This document shows positions 49,695-58,034 of a stretch of DNA of 64,000 nucleotides, piece by piece; the stretch's first letter is position 1, and every line of letters begins with the position of its first letter. Position numbers and translations under genes: made by a program. Under the pieces are notes generated by a model. It searched no databases. It had not been told where the DNA came from and saw nothing but the letters and a program-made list of their open reading frames with translations. Source of the stretch: UBA9732 sp052170315 (GTDB lineage: Bacteria; Spirochaetota; Spirochaetia; Sphaerochaetales; Sphaerochaetaceae); assembly GCA_052170315.1 (NCBI GenBank), contig JBQNAT010000002.1, positions 62,001 through 126,000 of the forward strand, in the 5' to 3' direction.

Positions 49695-50639
49695 ATGTCT
49701 GTAGATTACGGCTGCTGCGAACTGTGCCCGAACCTGTGCGGGATAAACAGGCTTAAGGGTGAAACGGGCCGCTGCGGGCAGACTTCTGAAATAAGGATTG
49801 CCTGGTCAGGTCTTCACAGGGGAGAAGAACCTCCCGTTACAGGCAAAAACGGCTCAGGGATGATTTTTTTCTGCGGCTGCCCTCTGCACTGCAGATACTG
49901 TCAGAACTACCAGATAAGCCGGAACGGCTGGGACGGGGTTGCTCTTTCAGAGGAAGAGCTCGCAAGGCTTATGCTGGAACTTCAGGCATTCGGCGCCGCG
50001 TCCATAAACCTTGTAACGGGAACGCACTACATACCTTCTCTTGTTACAGCCATTGAAAACGCAAAAAAACAGGGACTGACACTTCCGGTTGTCTGGAATT
50101 CCTCCGGCTACGAGAGCGTGCGGGCTTTGAGGCTGATAGACCCTCTTATTGATTTGTATCTTATTGATGTAAAAACTCTTGACCCCCGCGTAGCTTCACG
50201 CTTCTGCGGCCTTGAAAGCTATGCTTCTGTAATAGGTCCCGTTATGAGTTTTCTCAAACGCCGGCACAGGGAAACAAATCTTGAGGATTCCCTTAAGGGT
50301 GTTCTTGTGCGTCATCTGGTGTTTCCGGGCTGTCTTGACGCCACAAGGGACTTTCTTCTCTGGTACGCGGACAATCTTAAAGGCTACTCGCTTCTTTCGC
50401 TCATGGTTCAGTTCGTGCCGCCGGAAGAAAACCCGGGATTCGGGAGCCTTAGCGGCGAAGAGTATAATGAACTTCTTGACCTTGTGGATTCGCTTGGCAT
50501 AGACGGCTTTGTGCAGGAGCAGGATGAAAATGAGATACTGTGGATACCCGATTTCAAAAAGGACAACCCTTTCCCTGAAAGCTTTGCAGACCCTCTGCCC
50601 CGCTTCCTTGAACTAAAGAGAAAGAGCTCCGATTGCTGA
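49695..50639 (+). CDS. PflX-like radical-SAM protein (COG1313 type)
   Basis: A 314-aa protein. N-terminal CELCPNLCGINRLKGETGRCG cysteine motif, then LHRGEEPPVTGKNGSGMIFFCGCPLHCRYCQNYQIS with the CxxxCxxC radical-SAM cluster site. Related to pyruvate-formate-lyase activases but of unknown substrate. The ATG at 49695 follows GGAGGA by four bases; an upstream in-frame TTG is rejected. Divergent from the patatin gene. It overlaps the convergent hexokinase gene by 27 bp. Confidence 0.85.
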   Translation: MSVDYGCCELCPNLCGINRLKGETGRCGQTSEIRIAWSGLHRGEEPPVTGKNGSGMIFFCGCPLHCRYCQNYQISRNGWDGVALSEEELARLMLELQAFGAASINLVTGTHYIPSLVTAIENAKKQGLTLPVVWNSSGYESVRALRLIDPLIDLYLIDVKTLDPRVASRFCGLESYASVIGPVMSFLKRRHRETNLEDSLKGVLVRHLVFPGCLDATRDFLLWYADNLKGYSLLSLMVQFVPPEENPGFGSLSGEEYNELLDLVDSLGIDGFVQEQDENEILWIPDFKKDNPFPESFADPLPRFLELKRKSSDC

Positions 50640-51902
50640 GCCTATTGCAGGGCTGTTTTCTATCCGGGTAAGAACCGCGCGCCGGCCCTTTTCGGAAAGG
50701 AAGGCTTCAAGGTATTCCGTTGTATAACTTTTCAAAAATGCCGTTTTGTGGAAGGTTGTGCCGTCAGCGTTAATCAGAACGGGATGGTCTTCATCCTTAC
50801 CGAAGTCCGTAATCAGAACCGCCGCGGCAAGGTTCACGGCCGTAAGCTTGGCGGCTCTTGCGATGAAGGCCCCAAGTATTTCAAAAAGCGTATCTCTGTC
50901 CTCTTCATCAGATGAGCATTTTGAAAGACCGCATTCGCCGTCACACAGGAATTCGTTGAGCTCTATGGTGGTAATACCGTCCAGCTTTTTGAAAGCTTTG
51001 ATGAAAACCGGGCTGAAAAGCTTTTCCTTAACCGCCTGCTCAATTACACGGAAAGCAAGGGGGCCAAGATAGGCTCCGCTTATCATTTTTTCAAAGTTGT
51101 ACTGTTCCGGCGCTATTGTGCTGTCCAGAAAAGCGCGGTCTATGTCTCCAAGGCATAACTTGAGGTTTCCCGATTCCACATTGATTATCTGATAGCCTTC
51201 TCTGGGGATTTCAGGCTCCAGTTTTGTAATATTCCGCGTTTTTTCTATGTAGGCTGTGTTGGTTCCTGTTCCAAGTATAAAGCCTACGCAGCCGTCGAAT
51301 TTTCCGGAAACGTTTATTGCCAGGGCGGCCAGAAGCGTTGTCACGGTATCGTTGAGTATTATTATTTTCTTTTTTGAAACATCGTGGCCGCGGCGTCCAA
51401 GCTCTGCAAGAAGCTCTTTGCCAAGGCTTTTTCCTTTTACTTCTGGGGCCTTTATCTCCTTGCTGAACACCTGCGCTATCCCGTCGTGGCTAGGAAGTAT
51501 TTTCGCGGCGTAGGAGAAGCAGAAGCCTATTCGGTCGCTTTTGTCTATCAGGCGTTCCACTTCGTCGGCAAAGGCGCTGAAAAACTCCGCGGAACTGAAT
51601 TCTCTGTCTATGCCCGGCATGCGAGCCTTTCTGAAATCACTTATCACGGGTTCCATTGAAGGGCTGAACGTAACCATGCAGGTTCTGAGGTTAGTACCGC
51701 CCGCATCTATTACTATGACCTTTTCACCGGCCTTAGGCCTTGCGTCCGGGGAGCAGAAGCTGGGTATCATTGCGAGGGAACCGCTTTTTCCCGCAAGACC
51801 CGCCTTCATTTCGCTGATGAAATATGAACAAAGCTCATCCATACTCAGATTTTCGGCGTTAAGACTGTGCCTGTTTAGAAAAGCGAGGACTCTGTCCTTC
51901 AT
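50613..51902 (-). CDS. Hexokinase (eukaryotic-type family)
   Basis: A 429-aa protein. Phosphate-1 loop VIVIDAGGTNLRTCMV, glucose-binding NDTVTTLLAALA with FILGTGTNTAYIE (phosphate-2), then SGAYLGPLAFRVIEQAVKE and a C-terminal adenosine region VLINADGTTFHKT and GSAIGALSL. This ribokinase-hexokinase-actin-fold enzyme resembles the large hexokinases found in spirochaetes rather than the roughly 320-aa bacterial Glk. It phosphorylates glucose or other hexoses. GGGAGGG lies upstream of the ATG, 19 bp after the secreted protein gene. Confidence 0.9.
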   Translation of the reverse strand: MKDRVLAFLNRHSLNAENLSMDELCSYFISEMKAGLAGKSGSLAMIPSFCSPDARPKAGEKVIVIDAGGTNLRTCMVTFSPSMEPVISDFRKARMPGIDREFSSAEFFSAFADEVERLIDKSDRIGFCFSYAAKILPSHDGIAQVFSKEIKAPEVKGKSLGKELLAELGRRGHDVSKKKIIILNDTVTTLLAALAINVSGKFDGCVGFILGTGTNTAYIEKTRNITKLEPEIPREGYQIINVESGNLKLCLGDIDRAFLDSTIAPEQYNFEKMISGAYLGPLAFRVIEQAVKEKLFSPVFIKAFKKLDGITTIELNEFLCDGECGLSKCSSDEEDRDTLFEILGAFIARAAKLTAVNLAAAVLITDFGKDEDHPVLINADGTTFHKTAFLKSYTTEYLEAFLSEKGRRAVLTRIENSPAIGSAIGALSL

Positions 51903-51921
51903 AATCCCTCCCCGCGCGTGT

Positions 51922-52590
51922 TCAGAATCTGAACTCGCCGCCTCTGTAACCGTAGCCGTTTATTTTATAGATGTCGACCGACTTTATGACAATACCGCCG
52001 TCAGAGTCAACAGACATGTCGAACTCTCCGGAAACCGAAAGCGGACGGTCAAGTTCTGTTCCGTATACTCGCATCTCAAGCTTGAAGTAAATACTTTGCC
52101 CAGTGTCTTCCCTTGATGACCAGATGTTTATGACATCGTCCAGAAAAACGCCTTCCGGAAAGCTGAAGGATATGTTGCCCGAAAGCAGGTAACCGCCGGG
52201 GGTATAACCACGAGCCGCCATGACAACGTAGACTGAAGTGACCAGCGGGTCTCCCGCGGCGCTGTTGAGAAGCGAAAGAAGCGAAGAAAAGAAACCCCCT
52301 GAAGAATCGGGCGGAGCAAGGGCTTTCACATATTCGAACGGGTCCGCAAGGAAATAGGAAATACGAATGGGAAGATTTGTCTGCGGATTGATGGAAACGT
52401 TGCTGCACGGCAGATTTATGTTCGAAGGTGTGCAGGAAGTGACCAGAGAAGCCGAAATACAGTCCATTATGACCGTAATCGCAACGCCCACCTCATCGTT
52501 GGAAGGCGGGGTTTCCGGATTCTCCGCATAGAGACAGAAGTTCAAGAGCAACAGTGATACCAACCCAACTATTGTTATTCGCCGTATCAT
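51922..52590 (-). CDS. Secreted/periplasmic protein of unknown function
   Basis: A 222-aa protein. Residues 1-22 are a Sec signal peptide (MIRRITIVGLVSLLLLNFCLYA). The mature part has two cysteines close together (SCTPSNINLPC), several beta-strand stretches (SGNISFSFPEGVFLDDVIN, SIYFKLEMRVYG, SVSGEFDMSVDSDGGIVIKSVDIY) and a GYGYRGGEFRF end. The C-terminal aromatic could mark an outer-membrane beta strand, but the protein looks more like a soluble beta-sandwich. Not recognised. Probably co-transcribed with hexokinase. Confidence 0.6.
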   Translation of the reverse strand: MIRRITIVGLVSLLLLNFCLYAENPETPPSNDEVGVAITVIMDCISASLVTSCTPSNINLPCSNVSINPQTNLPIRISYFLADPFEYVKALAPPDSSGGFFSSLLSLLNSAAGDPLVTSVYVVMAARGYTPGGYLLSGNISFSFPEGVFLDDVINIWSSREDTGQSIYFKLEMRVYGTELDRPLSVSGEFDMSVDSDGGIVIKSVDIYKINGYGYRGGEFRF

Positions 52591-52600
52591 GTGTCATTCA

Positions 52601-52630
52601 AATATAAGTCCGCATCGGCTTTGTTTTCAA
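52601..52630 (-). promoter_or_regulatory. Promoter of the secreted protein-hexokinase unit
   Basis: Minus strand: TTGAAA (52625-52630), 18-bp spacer, TATATT (52601-52606), ten bases before the ATG at 52590. The 5' UTR would be only a few nucleotides. Confidence 0.6.
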
Positions 52631-52654
52631 GCTTTTTTATGATAAATTTAAAAT

Positions 52655-54070
52655 ATGAGGAGTAATGAGACTTTCTTCTGGTACGATCTTGAGACGTTTG
52701 GGCTTAATCCTTTCTATGACAGGATAGCTCAGTTCGCCGGACGCAGAACCGACGCGAAGTTCAACCCCGTCGGAGAACCCGTCATACTTTACTGCAGGCT
52801 TTCCGCGGACTATATCCCGGACCCCGCGGCCTGCATGGTAACGGGAATAACGCCGCAGGAGGTAAAGGCAAAGGGCATACCGGAAAGCGAGTTCATAGAG
52901 AAAATCAACGAACTTTTCAGTGTTCCGGGCACCTGCGTCTGCGGTTTCAATTCACTGAAATTCGACGATGAGTTCATCAGAAACGCCCTTTACAGAAATT
53001 TCATAGACCCATATCAGAGGGAATGGAAAAACGGCAATTCGCGCTGGGATATTATAGACCTGGTGAGAGCCTGCCACGATTTCAGACCTGAAGGCATAGT
53101 CTGGCCCGAGCACGGTCCCCGGGGAATTCCCGTTTTCAAACTCACAGAGCTTACAGGCGCAAACAAAATAGAGCAGATAGGCGCGCATGACGCCATGGTG
53201 GACGTTGATGCCACAATTGCCGTAGCACGTCTGATAAAACAGGTTCAGCCGCGGCTTATGAGCCATTATCTCAAACTGAGGAGCAAAACTGAGGTAAAAA
53301 ATTATCTGAACCCTCAGGACATTCCAAAGCCTGTTCTCTACACCTGCGCGAACTTCACAAGCCCAAAGGGCTGCACTTCAATGATAGTTCCCATAACGCC
53401 GCATGTTAAAAACGAAAACTCCATAATCTGCTTTGACCTTTCAAAGGACCCCAATGAGCTTTTCAACGCGAAAGCGGAAGACGTTTTCACAGTTCCCGGC
53501 GTAATCAGGGTGGCTATGAACAGAGTTCCGTTCCTCGCGGGGCTTAATACGCTTAATGCGAAGGACTATGAACGCCTTGGAATAGACTACGAGCTGTACA
53601 TGAGACGCTATGAGGAAATCACGTTCCGCCGTACCGAGCTTATTTTAAAGATACGCGCCAATGACGGGGACGAGTTCAACAACCCGGATGATCCGGATTT
53701 CCAGATTTACACAAAGTTTTTCAGCGACCATGACAAAAGACTGTTCTCAGTCATAAGAAAAACCCCGCCGGAGAACAGGCTTGCGCTCAAGCCGGATTTT
53801 GAAGACCCGCGCTGTCCGCAGATGCTGTGGCGCCATGTCTGCAGAAGCTATCCCGAGGTTCTGGACGCGAAAGAAATGGAAAAGTGGAAGTCTTTTTCTT
53901 CAACGCGCCTTCTCTGCCCGCCCGGAGAGCCTATAAACGACATAAACTTCGTATCCAGAAAAATAGAGGACCATCTTGCCGACAACTCACTTGAACCAAG
54001 GCAGAAGCAGACGCTTATCAAGCTTAAAGAATATATGGCCGCTCTGAAACGCTTTGTGGGCCTTCAGTAA
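52655..54070 (+). CDS. sbcB: Exodeoxyribonuclease I
   Basis: A 471-aa DEDDh exonuclease: FWYDLETFGLNPFYDRIAQFA (Exo I, D and E), VCGFNSLKFDDEFIRN (Exo II, D), IGAHDAMVDVDATIAVARLI (Exo III, H and D), followed by the SH3-like and C-terminal helical domains of ExoI. It degrades single-stranded DNA 3'-5' in recombination and mismatch repair. The ATG is preceded by TATGAT (52638-52643) at 11 nt, without a Shine-Dalgarno. Confidence 0.93.
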   Translation: MRSNETFFWYDLETFGLNPFYDRIAQFAGRRTDAKFNPVGEPVILYCRLSADYIPDPAACMVTGITPQEVKAKGIPESEFIEKINELFSVPGTCVCGFNSLKFDDEFIRNALYRNFIDPYQREWKNGNSRWDIIDLVRACHDFRPEGIVWPEHGPRGIPVFKLTELTGANKIEQIGAHDAMVDVDATIAVARLIKQVQPRLMSHYLKLRSKTEVKNYLNPQDIPKPVLYTCANFTSPKGCTSMIVPITPHVKNENSIICFDLSKDPNELFNAKAEDVFTVPGVIRVAMNRVPFLAGLNTLNAKDYERLGIDYELYMRRYEEITFRRTELILKIRANDGDEFNNPDDPDFQIYTKFFSDHDKRLFSVIRKTPPENRLALKPDFEDPRCPQMLWRHVCRSYPEVLDAKEMEKWKSFSSTRLLCPPGEPINDINFVSRKIEDHLADNSLEPRQKQTLIKLKEYMAALKRFVGLQ

Positions 54071-54088
54071 TTTACACTGTTGCGATTA

Positions 54089-54163
54089 TGTTTCAGCGTC
54101 GTTTATGTCCGTGCAAAATTCAGGCAATCCGGCGTTAAAACGTTGCGCGGCAGGTCTGAAACA
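54089..54163 (+). other. Long-range stem after sbcB
   Basis: TGTTTCAG (54089-54096) pairs with CTGAAACA (54156-54163), enclosing 59 nt, followed by GGGTTTTT. It could be the sbcB terminator or a small RNA. The rest of the 54071-54324 gap is AT-rich and holds the promoter and leader of the uptake operon. Confidence 0.3.
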
Positions 54164-54230
54164 GGGTTTTTAAAGATTTCTGTTGCATTTGCGACGACCT
54201 TAAATACACTTAAATATACAATATTTTCAA

Positions 54231-54260
54231 TTGTCCTTTTGCCTCTTCTTATGCTACCAT
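54231..54260 (+). promoter_or_regulatory. Promoter of the BMP/ABC/hydroxylase operon
   Basis: TTGTCC (54231-54236), 18-bp spacer ending in TGC, TACCAT (54255-54260): an extended -10. It gives a leader of about 57 nt. Confidence 0.5.
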
Positions 54261-54277
54261 ATCTAGTAGAAAAAGAC

Positions 54278-54308
54278 GGTTTTGTGTGGGTTTGACACTA
54301 CCGAAACC
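54278..54308 (+). ncRNA. Leader hairpin before the BMP gene
   Basis: GGTTT/AAACC outer stem, asymmetric internal loop (one base opposite TACCG), GTGT/ACAC inner stem with a GGGTTTG loop, directly followed by the AAGGAG ribosome-binding site. The place and asymmetric loop suit a small ligand-binding RNA or an RBS-occlusion element. No known riboswitch class was recognised. Confidence 0.35.
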
Positions 54309-54324
54309 ACAAAGGAGTTTAGAA

Positions 54325-55356
54325 ATGAAAAAAGCATTGCTCATAGCAATTTTCGCAGTGCTCGCAATTGGCATGGTATTTGCGGGCGGTTCTTCCGAAA
54401 ACGCTTCCGCAAAGAACAACATCAGGGTAGCTCTTATCGTTTCATCTACGATAGATGACAAGGGCTGGTGCCAGTCCATGCATGACGGAATCAACGAAGC
54501 CATCGCCGAACTCCCTAAGGGGACGATAGCCGAATACAAGGCAGTTGAAAACATACAGCCGTCCGACGCGAAGTCCGCAATCGCAACCTATGTTAACCTT
54601 GGCTACAACATCATCATTCTCCACGGCTCACAGTACCGCTCCGTTGTAGAGGAAGTTGCTCCTGACCATCCGGAAGTGATGTTCGCCTTCGGCACAACTA
54701 CAGACGTCATTGCGGATAACGTGTTCAGCTACATGCCGCAGTCGGAAGAAACCGGTTATCTTTCGGGAATCGTTGCTGGACTTACAACAAAAGCCAACAA
54801 GGTCGGCCTTGTAGGACCGGTTGACGGCGGAGATTCCGCGCGCTACAACAGAGGCTTCGTACTTGGCGTACAGGCGGTCAATCCCGCCGCGAAGCTTACG
54901 ATAACCCATATCGGGAACTTCAACGACACAGTCAAGTCGGGCGAGTTCGCGCAGGCTCTGATAGAGGCCGGCAACGATGTCCTTACAGGTTCATCACAGC
55001 AGGCTCTGGGCGCTCTCAGAACAGTTGCGGAGCATCCGAACGAGGACATCTGGTGGGTTGGTCAGGATATTGCGCAGATTGGTCTTGATGAAGGCTACAA
55101 GTGCATAGCCGCTTCTTCCTACAACTACAAGGCTGTACTTATAGGTCTGGTAGATAATTTCCAGAAAGGCGTCATGGGAGGAGCTGTCATACCCATGAAC
55201 TTCAACAACGGCGGTTTTGTATGGGCATGGAACGAAAAGTGCGCCGACAAGATTACCGACACAATCAGAACAAAGGTCGAAGAAAAGATAGCCGATTTCA
55301 AGGCAACCGCGAATCTTCTTGCGAACTGGAAGGACGTAGACTACTCAAAGCTTTAA
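54325..55356 (+). CDS. BMP-family substrate-binding protein (nucleoside/purine)
   Basis: A 343-aa protein of the Med/BMP/PnrA family. Signal peptide MKKALLIAIFAVLAIGMVFA, then the two-lobed domain starting IRVALIVSSTIDDKGWCQSMHDGI (ligand Asp/Trp region), with EETGYLSGIVAGL, VGLVGPVDGGDSARYNRGFVLGV and IWWVGQDIAQIG. It binds nucleosides or purine bases in the periplasm for the ABC importer encoded next. No cysteine lies in the signal region, so it is not a classical lipoprotein, unlike most BMP proteins. The ATG at 54325 follows AAGGAG by eight bases. Confidence 0.9.
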   Translation: MKKALLIAIFAVLAIGMVFAGGSSENASAKNNIRVALIVSSTIDDKGWCQSMHDGINEAIAELPKGTIAEYKAVENIQPSDAKSAIATYVNLGYNIIILHGSQYRSVVEEVAPDHPEVMFAFGTTTDVIADNVFSYMPQSEETGYLSGIVAGLTTKANKVGLVGPVDGGDSARYNRGFVLGVQAVNPAAKLTITHIGNFNDTVKSGEFAQALIEAGNDVLTGSSQQALGALRTVAEHPNEDIWWVGQDIAQIGLDEGYKCIAASSYNYKAVLIGLVDNFQKGVMGGAVIPMNFNNGGFVWAWNEKCADKITDTIRTKVEEKIADFKATANLLANWKDVDYSKL

Positions 55357-55377
55357 TCTGATAAATTTCAGCAGTAC

Positions 55378-55407
55378 ATTATGCCGGTCAGGTAAGGCCG
55401 GCATAAT
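55378..55407 (+). terminator. Intercistronic hairpin between BMP and ABC genes
   Basis: A perfect 10-bp stem ATTATGCCGG/CCGGCATAAT with 10-nt loop, followed by TATATTTTAAAT. The U tract is imperfect, so it is likely a partial terminator or 3' stabiliser giving more binding protein than transporter. Confidence 0.65.
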
Positions 55408-55431
55408 TATATTTTAAATAAACGGAAACCA

Positions 55432-56961
55432 ATGGCTAAATTTGACAGGATAACGGAATTACGTGTTGAACACATAACGAAACGTTTCCCCGGAGTACTC
55501 GCAAGCGATGATATCACTTTGAAAGTCGGGGAACATCAGATTCTCGCCCTTGTGGGAGAAAACGGCGCCGGAAAGACTACCCTGATGAACATAATAATGG
55601 GTCTGTACCAGCCTGACGAGGGCAGTATTTTCATCAACGGCGAGGAAATGTACTTCAGGACTCCGAATGACGCTTTCGATGCGGGAATAGGAATGGTTCA
55701 TCAGCAGTACATGCTGGTGCCCAACATGACAGTACTTGAAAACATAGCGCTGGGAATGAAGAACTGCTGGAAAGGCATACGCGTGGACCTTCAGATGGTG
55801 CGCGACAGGGTTAACGAGATTTCAAGGAAATACAGTCTTGCCGTGGACCCCGATGCCTTCATATGGCAGCTTGCCGTAGGCGAACAGCAGCGCGTTGAAC
55901 TGGTCAAGACCCTTTGCCTTGGCGCGAAATTCCTGATTCTTGACGAACCCACAAGCGCGCTCACGCCGCAGGAAACGGATGAACTGATAGCCCTTCTCAG
56001 AAAAATGAGCAAAGAGCTTTCCATTATATTCATCAGCCACAAGCTTAACGAGGTCAAAGCCCTATCCAATAAGGTAAATATCCTAAGGCACGGTAAAATA
56101 GTATTTGAAGGAAGTACGGCTGACTACACGCCAAAACAGATAGCAGCCCTGATGACAGGCCATGAAGTAGAAATAAACGCGAATACCGAAGCCCCGTCAG
56201 AAGGCGAATGCGCCCTTCGGATTAAAGACCTCCGCGTAAGAAGCGACAGAGGTTTCTATGCGCTGGACAACTTCAACCTTGAAATAAAATCCGGCGAGAT
56301 TGTGGGCCTTGCAGGCGTTTCCGGAAACGGACAGAGAGAACTTGCAGAGGTAATCAACGGCATAAGACAGTGCGAAAGCGGTACTGTAGAGTTCCTTGGA
56401 AAACAGATACAGAACCTTACTCCGGGGCAGATAATAAAAACCGGAATGGGCTATATTCCGGAAGAAAGGAATACGGAAGGCATTGTCCCTTCCATGTCAA
56501 TCAAGGAAAACATAATCCTTAAAGACAGCGAAACGGGTCGCTTCTCAAAGCATCACATCCTTAACAACAGGGAAATTGACAAACAGTCGGACAAGGCAAG
56601 GGAAGAATTCGATATACGCTGTCCGGGAATCAACACCGCCGCGGGCTCGCTTTCCGGAGGCAACATCCAGAAGGTAATCCTGGCAAGGGAAATTTCACGC
56701 GGCCCCAGGTTTCTTGTATGCGTCTACCCTATCCGCGGTCTTGACATGGGAGCGGCCGAGTTCATACACAAGGAACTGCTGAAACTAAGGAAAAAGGGAG
56801 TCGGAATACTTCTCATAAGCGAGGAGCTTGAAGAAATCCTTAACCTTAGCGACAGGATAGCCGTTATCTTCAAGGGCCGGAATCAAAAGGTTCTTACCCG
56901 GGATGAAGCTACAACAGAGCGCCTTGGAATTCTAATGGCAGGAGTGAAGGAAGATGAATAA
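55432..56961 (+). CDS. Nucleoside/purine ABC transporter ATPase (double ABC domain)
   Basis: A 509-aa protein with two fused ABC domains. First: Walker A LVGENGAGKTTLMNII, signature LAVGEQQRVELVKTL, Walker B FLILDEPTSALTPQE, H-loop FISHKLNE. Second: degenerate Walker A GVSGNGQRELAEVI, signature LSGGNIQKVILAREI, and VCVYPIRGLDMGA where relatives have a QPTRGLD-type Walker B. This is the NupA/YufO-like ATPase of BMP systems. It overlaps the first permease by 8 bp. Confidence 0.93.
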   Translation: MAKFDRITELRVEHITKRFPGVLASDDITLKVGEHQILALVGENGAGKTTLMNIIMGLYQPDEGSIFINGEEMYFRTPNDAFDAGIGMVHQQYMLVPNMTVLENIALGMKNCWKGIRVDLQMVRDRVNEISRKYSLAVDPDAFIWQLAVGEQQRVELVKTLCLGAKFLILDEPTSALTPQETDELIALLRKMSKELSIIFISHKLNEVKALSNKVNILRHGKIVFEGSTADYTPKQIAALMTGHEVEINANTEAPSEGECALRIKDLRVRSDRGFYALDNFNLEIKSGEIVGLAGVSGNGQRELAEVINGIRQCESGTVEFLGKQIQNLTPGQIIKTGMGYIPEERNTEGIVPSMSIKENIILKDSETGRFSKHHILNNREIDKQSDKAREEFDIRCPGINTAAGSLSGGNIQKVILAREISRGPRFLVCVYPIRGLDMGAAEFIHKELLKLRKKGVGILLISEELEEILNLSDRIAVIFKGRNQKVLTRDEATTERLGILMAGVKEDE

Positions 56962-58033
56962 CTACAAACTCTGGTATAAAACGGCTGTAATTTTCATAGC
57001 TGTCCTTGCGGCGCTCCTTGTTGGCGCACTGATAATCCTTGCCGTAGGCGGAGACGTTTTCAACACCTATTGGATAATAATCTCCATGCCGTTCAAGAGC
57101 TTCAGGTCGTTCGGGGAAGTAATAATAAGGATGACCCCCCTTCTTATAATAGCCCTTGGAATTGCGGTAAGCTCAAGAAGCGGAATAATAAACATAGGAG
57201 CGGAAGGCCAGATGTACATGGGTATAATCGCGGCAACAGCAATTGCGACCAACTGCGCATCGCTTCCCAAAGTGATTCTGGTGCCGTTATGTATAATCGC
57301 GGCAACGGTTGTAGGAGGTTTGTACGGTTTCATCCCCGGCTTTTTAAAGGCAAAGCTTGAAGTCAGCGAGCTTCTTTCAACCGTAATGCTCAACTACGTG
57401 GCAACACAGTTCTTCGAGTTCTGCATAAGAGTTCCCCTTCTTGACCCCAACGAAAAGTCGGGAACGCCAATGAGTGAAAGAGTGGCCCAAAGCGCAACCT
57501 TATCCAAGCTTTTTAAGGGTTCATCCATACATGAAGGCGTTTTTATTGCGATAATTCTTGTTGTAATCATCTACATACTTCTTTTCAAAACCACATGGGG
57601 CTACAAGATGAGAGCCGCAGGCGCATCGGAGCGCGCGGCAAGATACGGCGGAATAAACGTTTCCAAGTACCTGATTATTTCAATGGTCATTTCCGGAGCT
57701 TGTGCAGGCATGGCCGGAGCCGTGGAGCTTATGGGAGTCCAGTTAAGAGCCGTAAGCGGAATGACGGGAGGCTACGGCTTCTCAGGCGTTGTAGTATCCC
57801 TTTTCGGAGGCCTGCACCCGCTGTGGATAGTTCCGGCGTCCTTCTTCTTCGGAATACTTTTGTACAGCCAGGTTAACCTGCAGATTCTGACAAGCGTACC
57901 GCCGAACCTTGTAAAAGCCCTTCAGGGACTTATTATTCTAATAATTGTTGCGGTGCAGATGGTAATTGCCAACCCGTATTCAATGGAGCGCTTCAGAAAA
58001 CGCTTCTTCGTCAAAAAGGAAAAGGAGGCTTAA
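56954..58033 (+). CDS. Nucleoside/purine ABC transporter permease 1
   Basis: A 359-aa permease of the branched-chain/ribose type (YufP/NupB-like). About eight to ten helices; signature blocks SSRSGIINIGAEGQMYMGIIAA, LEVSELLSTVMLNYVA and KTTWGYKMRAAGASERAARYGGINVSKYLIISMVISGACAGMAGAVELMG. It forms the channel with the next gene product. Confidence 0.93.
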   Translation: MNNYKLWYKTAVIFIAVLAALLVGALIILAVGGDVFNTYWIIISMPFKSFRSFGEVIIRMTPLLIIALGIAVSSRSGIINIGAEGQMYMGIIAATAIATNCASLPKVILVPLCIIAATVVGGLYGFIPGFLKAKLEVSELLSTVMLNYVATQFFEFCIRVPLLDPNEKSGTPMSERVAQSATLSKLFKGSSIHEGVFIAIILVVIIYILLFKTTWGYKMRAAGASERAARYGGINVSKYLIISMVISGACAGMAGAVELMGVQLRAVSGMTGGYGFSGVVVSLFGGLHPLWIVPASFFFGILLYSQVNLQILTSVPPNLVKALQGLIILIIVAVQMVIANPYSMERFRKRFFVKKEKEA

Positions 58034-58034
58034 C

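Noticed and set aside
54071..54324. Guanine-type purine riboswitch
   Set aside because: The conserved three-way junction elements are not found; only a small two-stem hairpin is seen.
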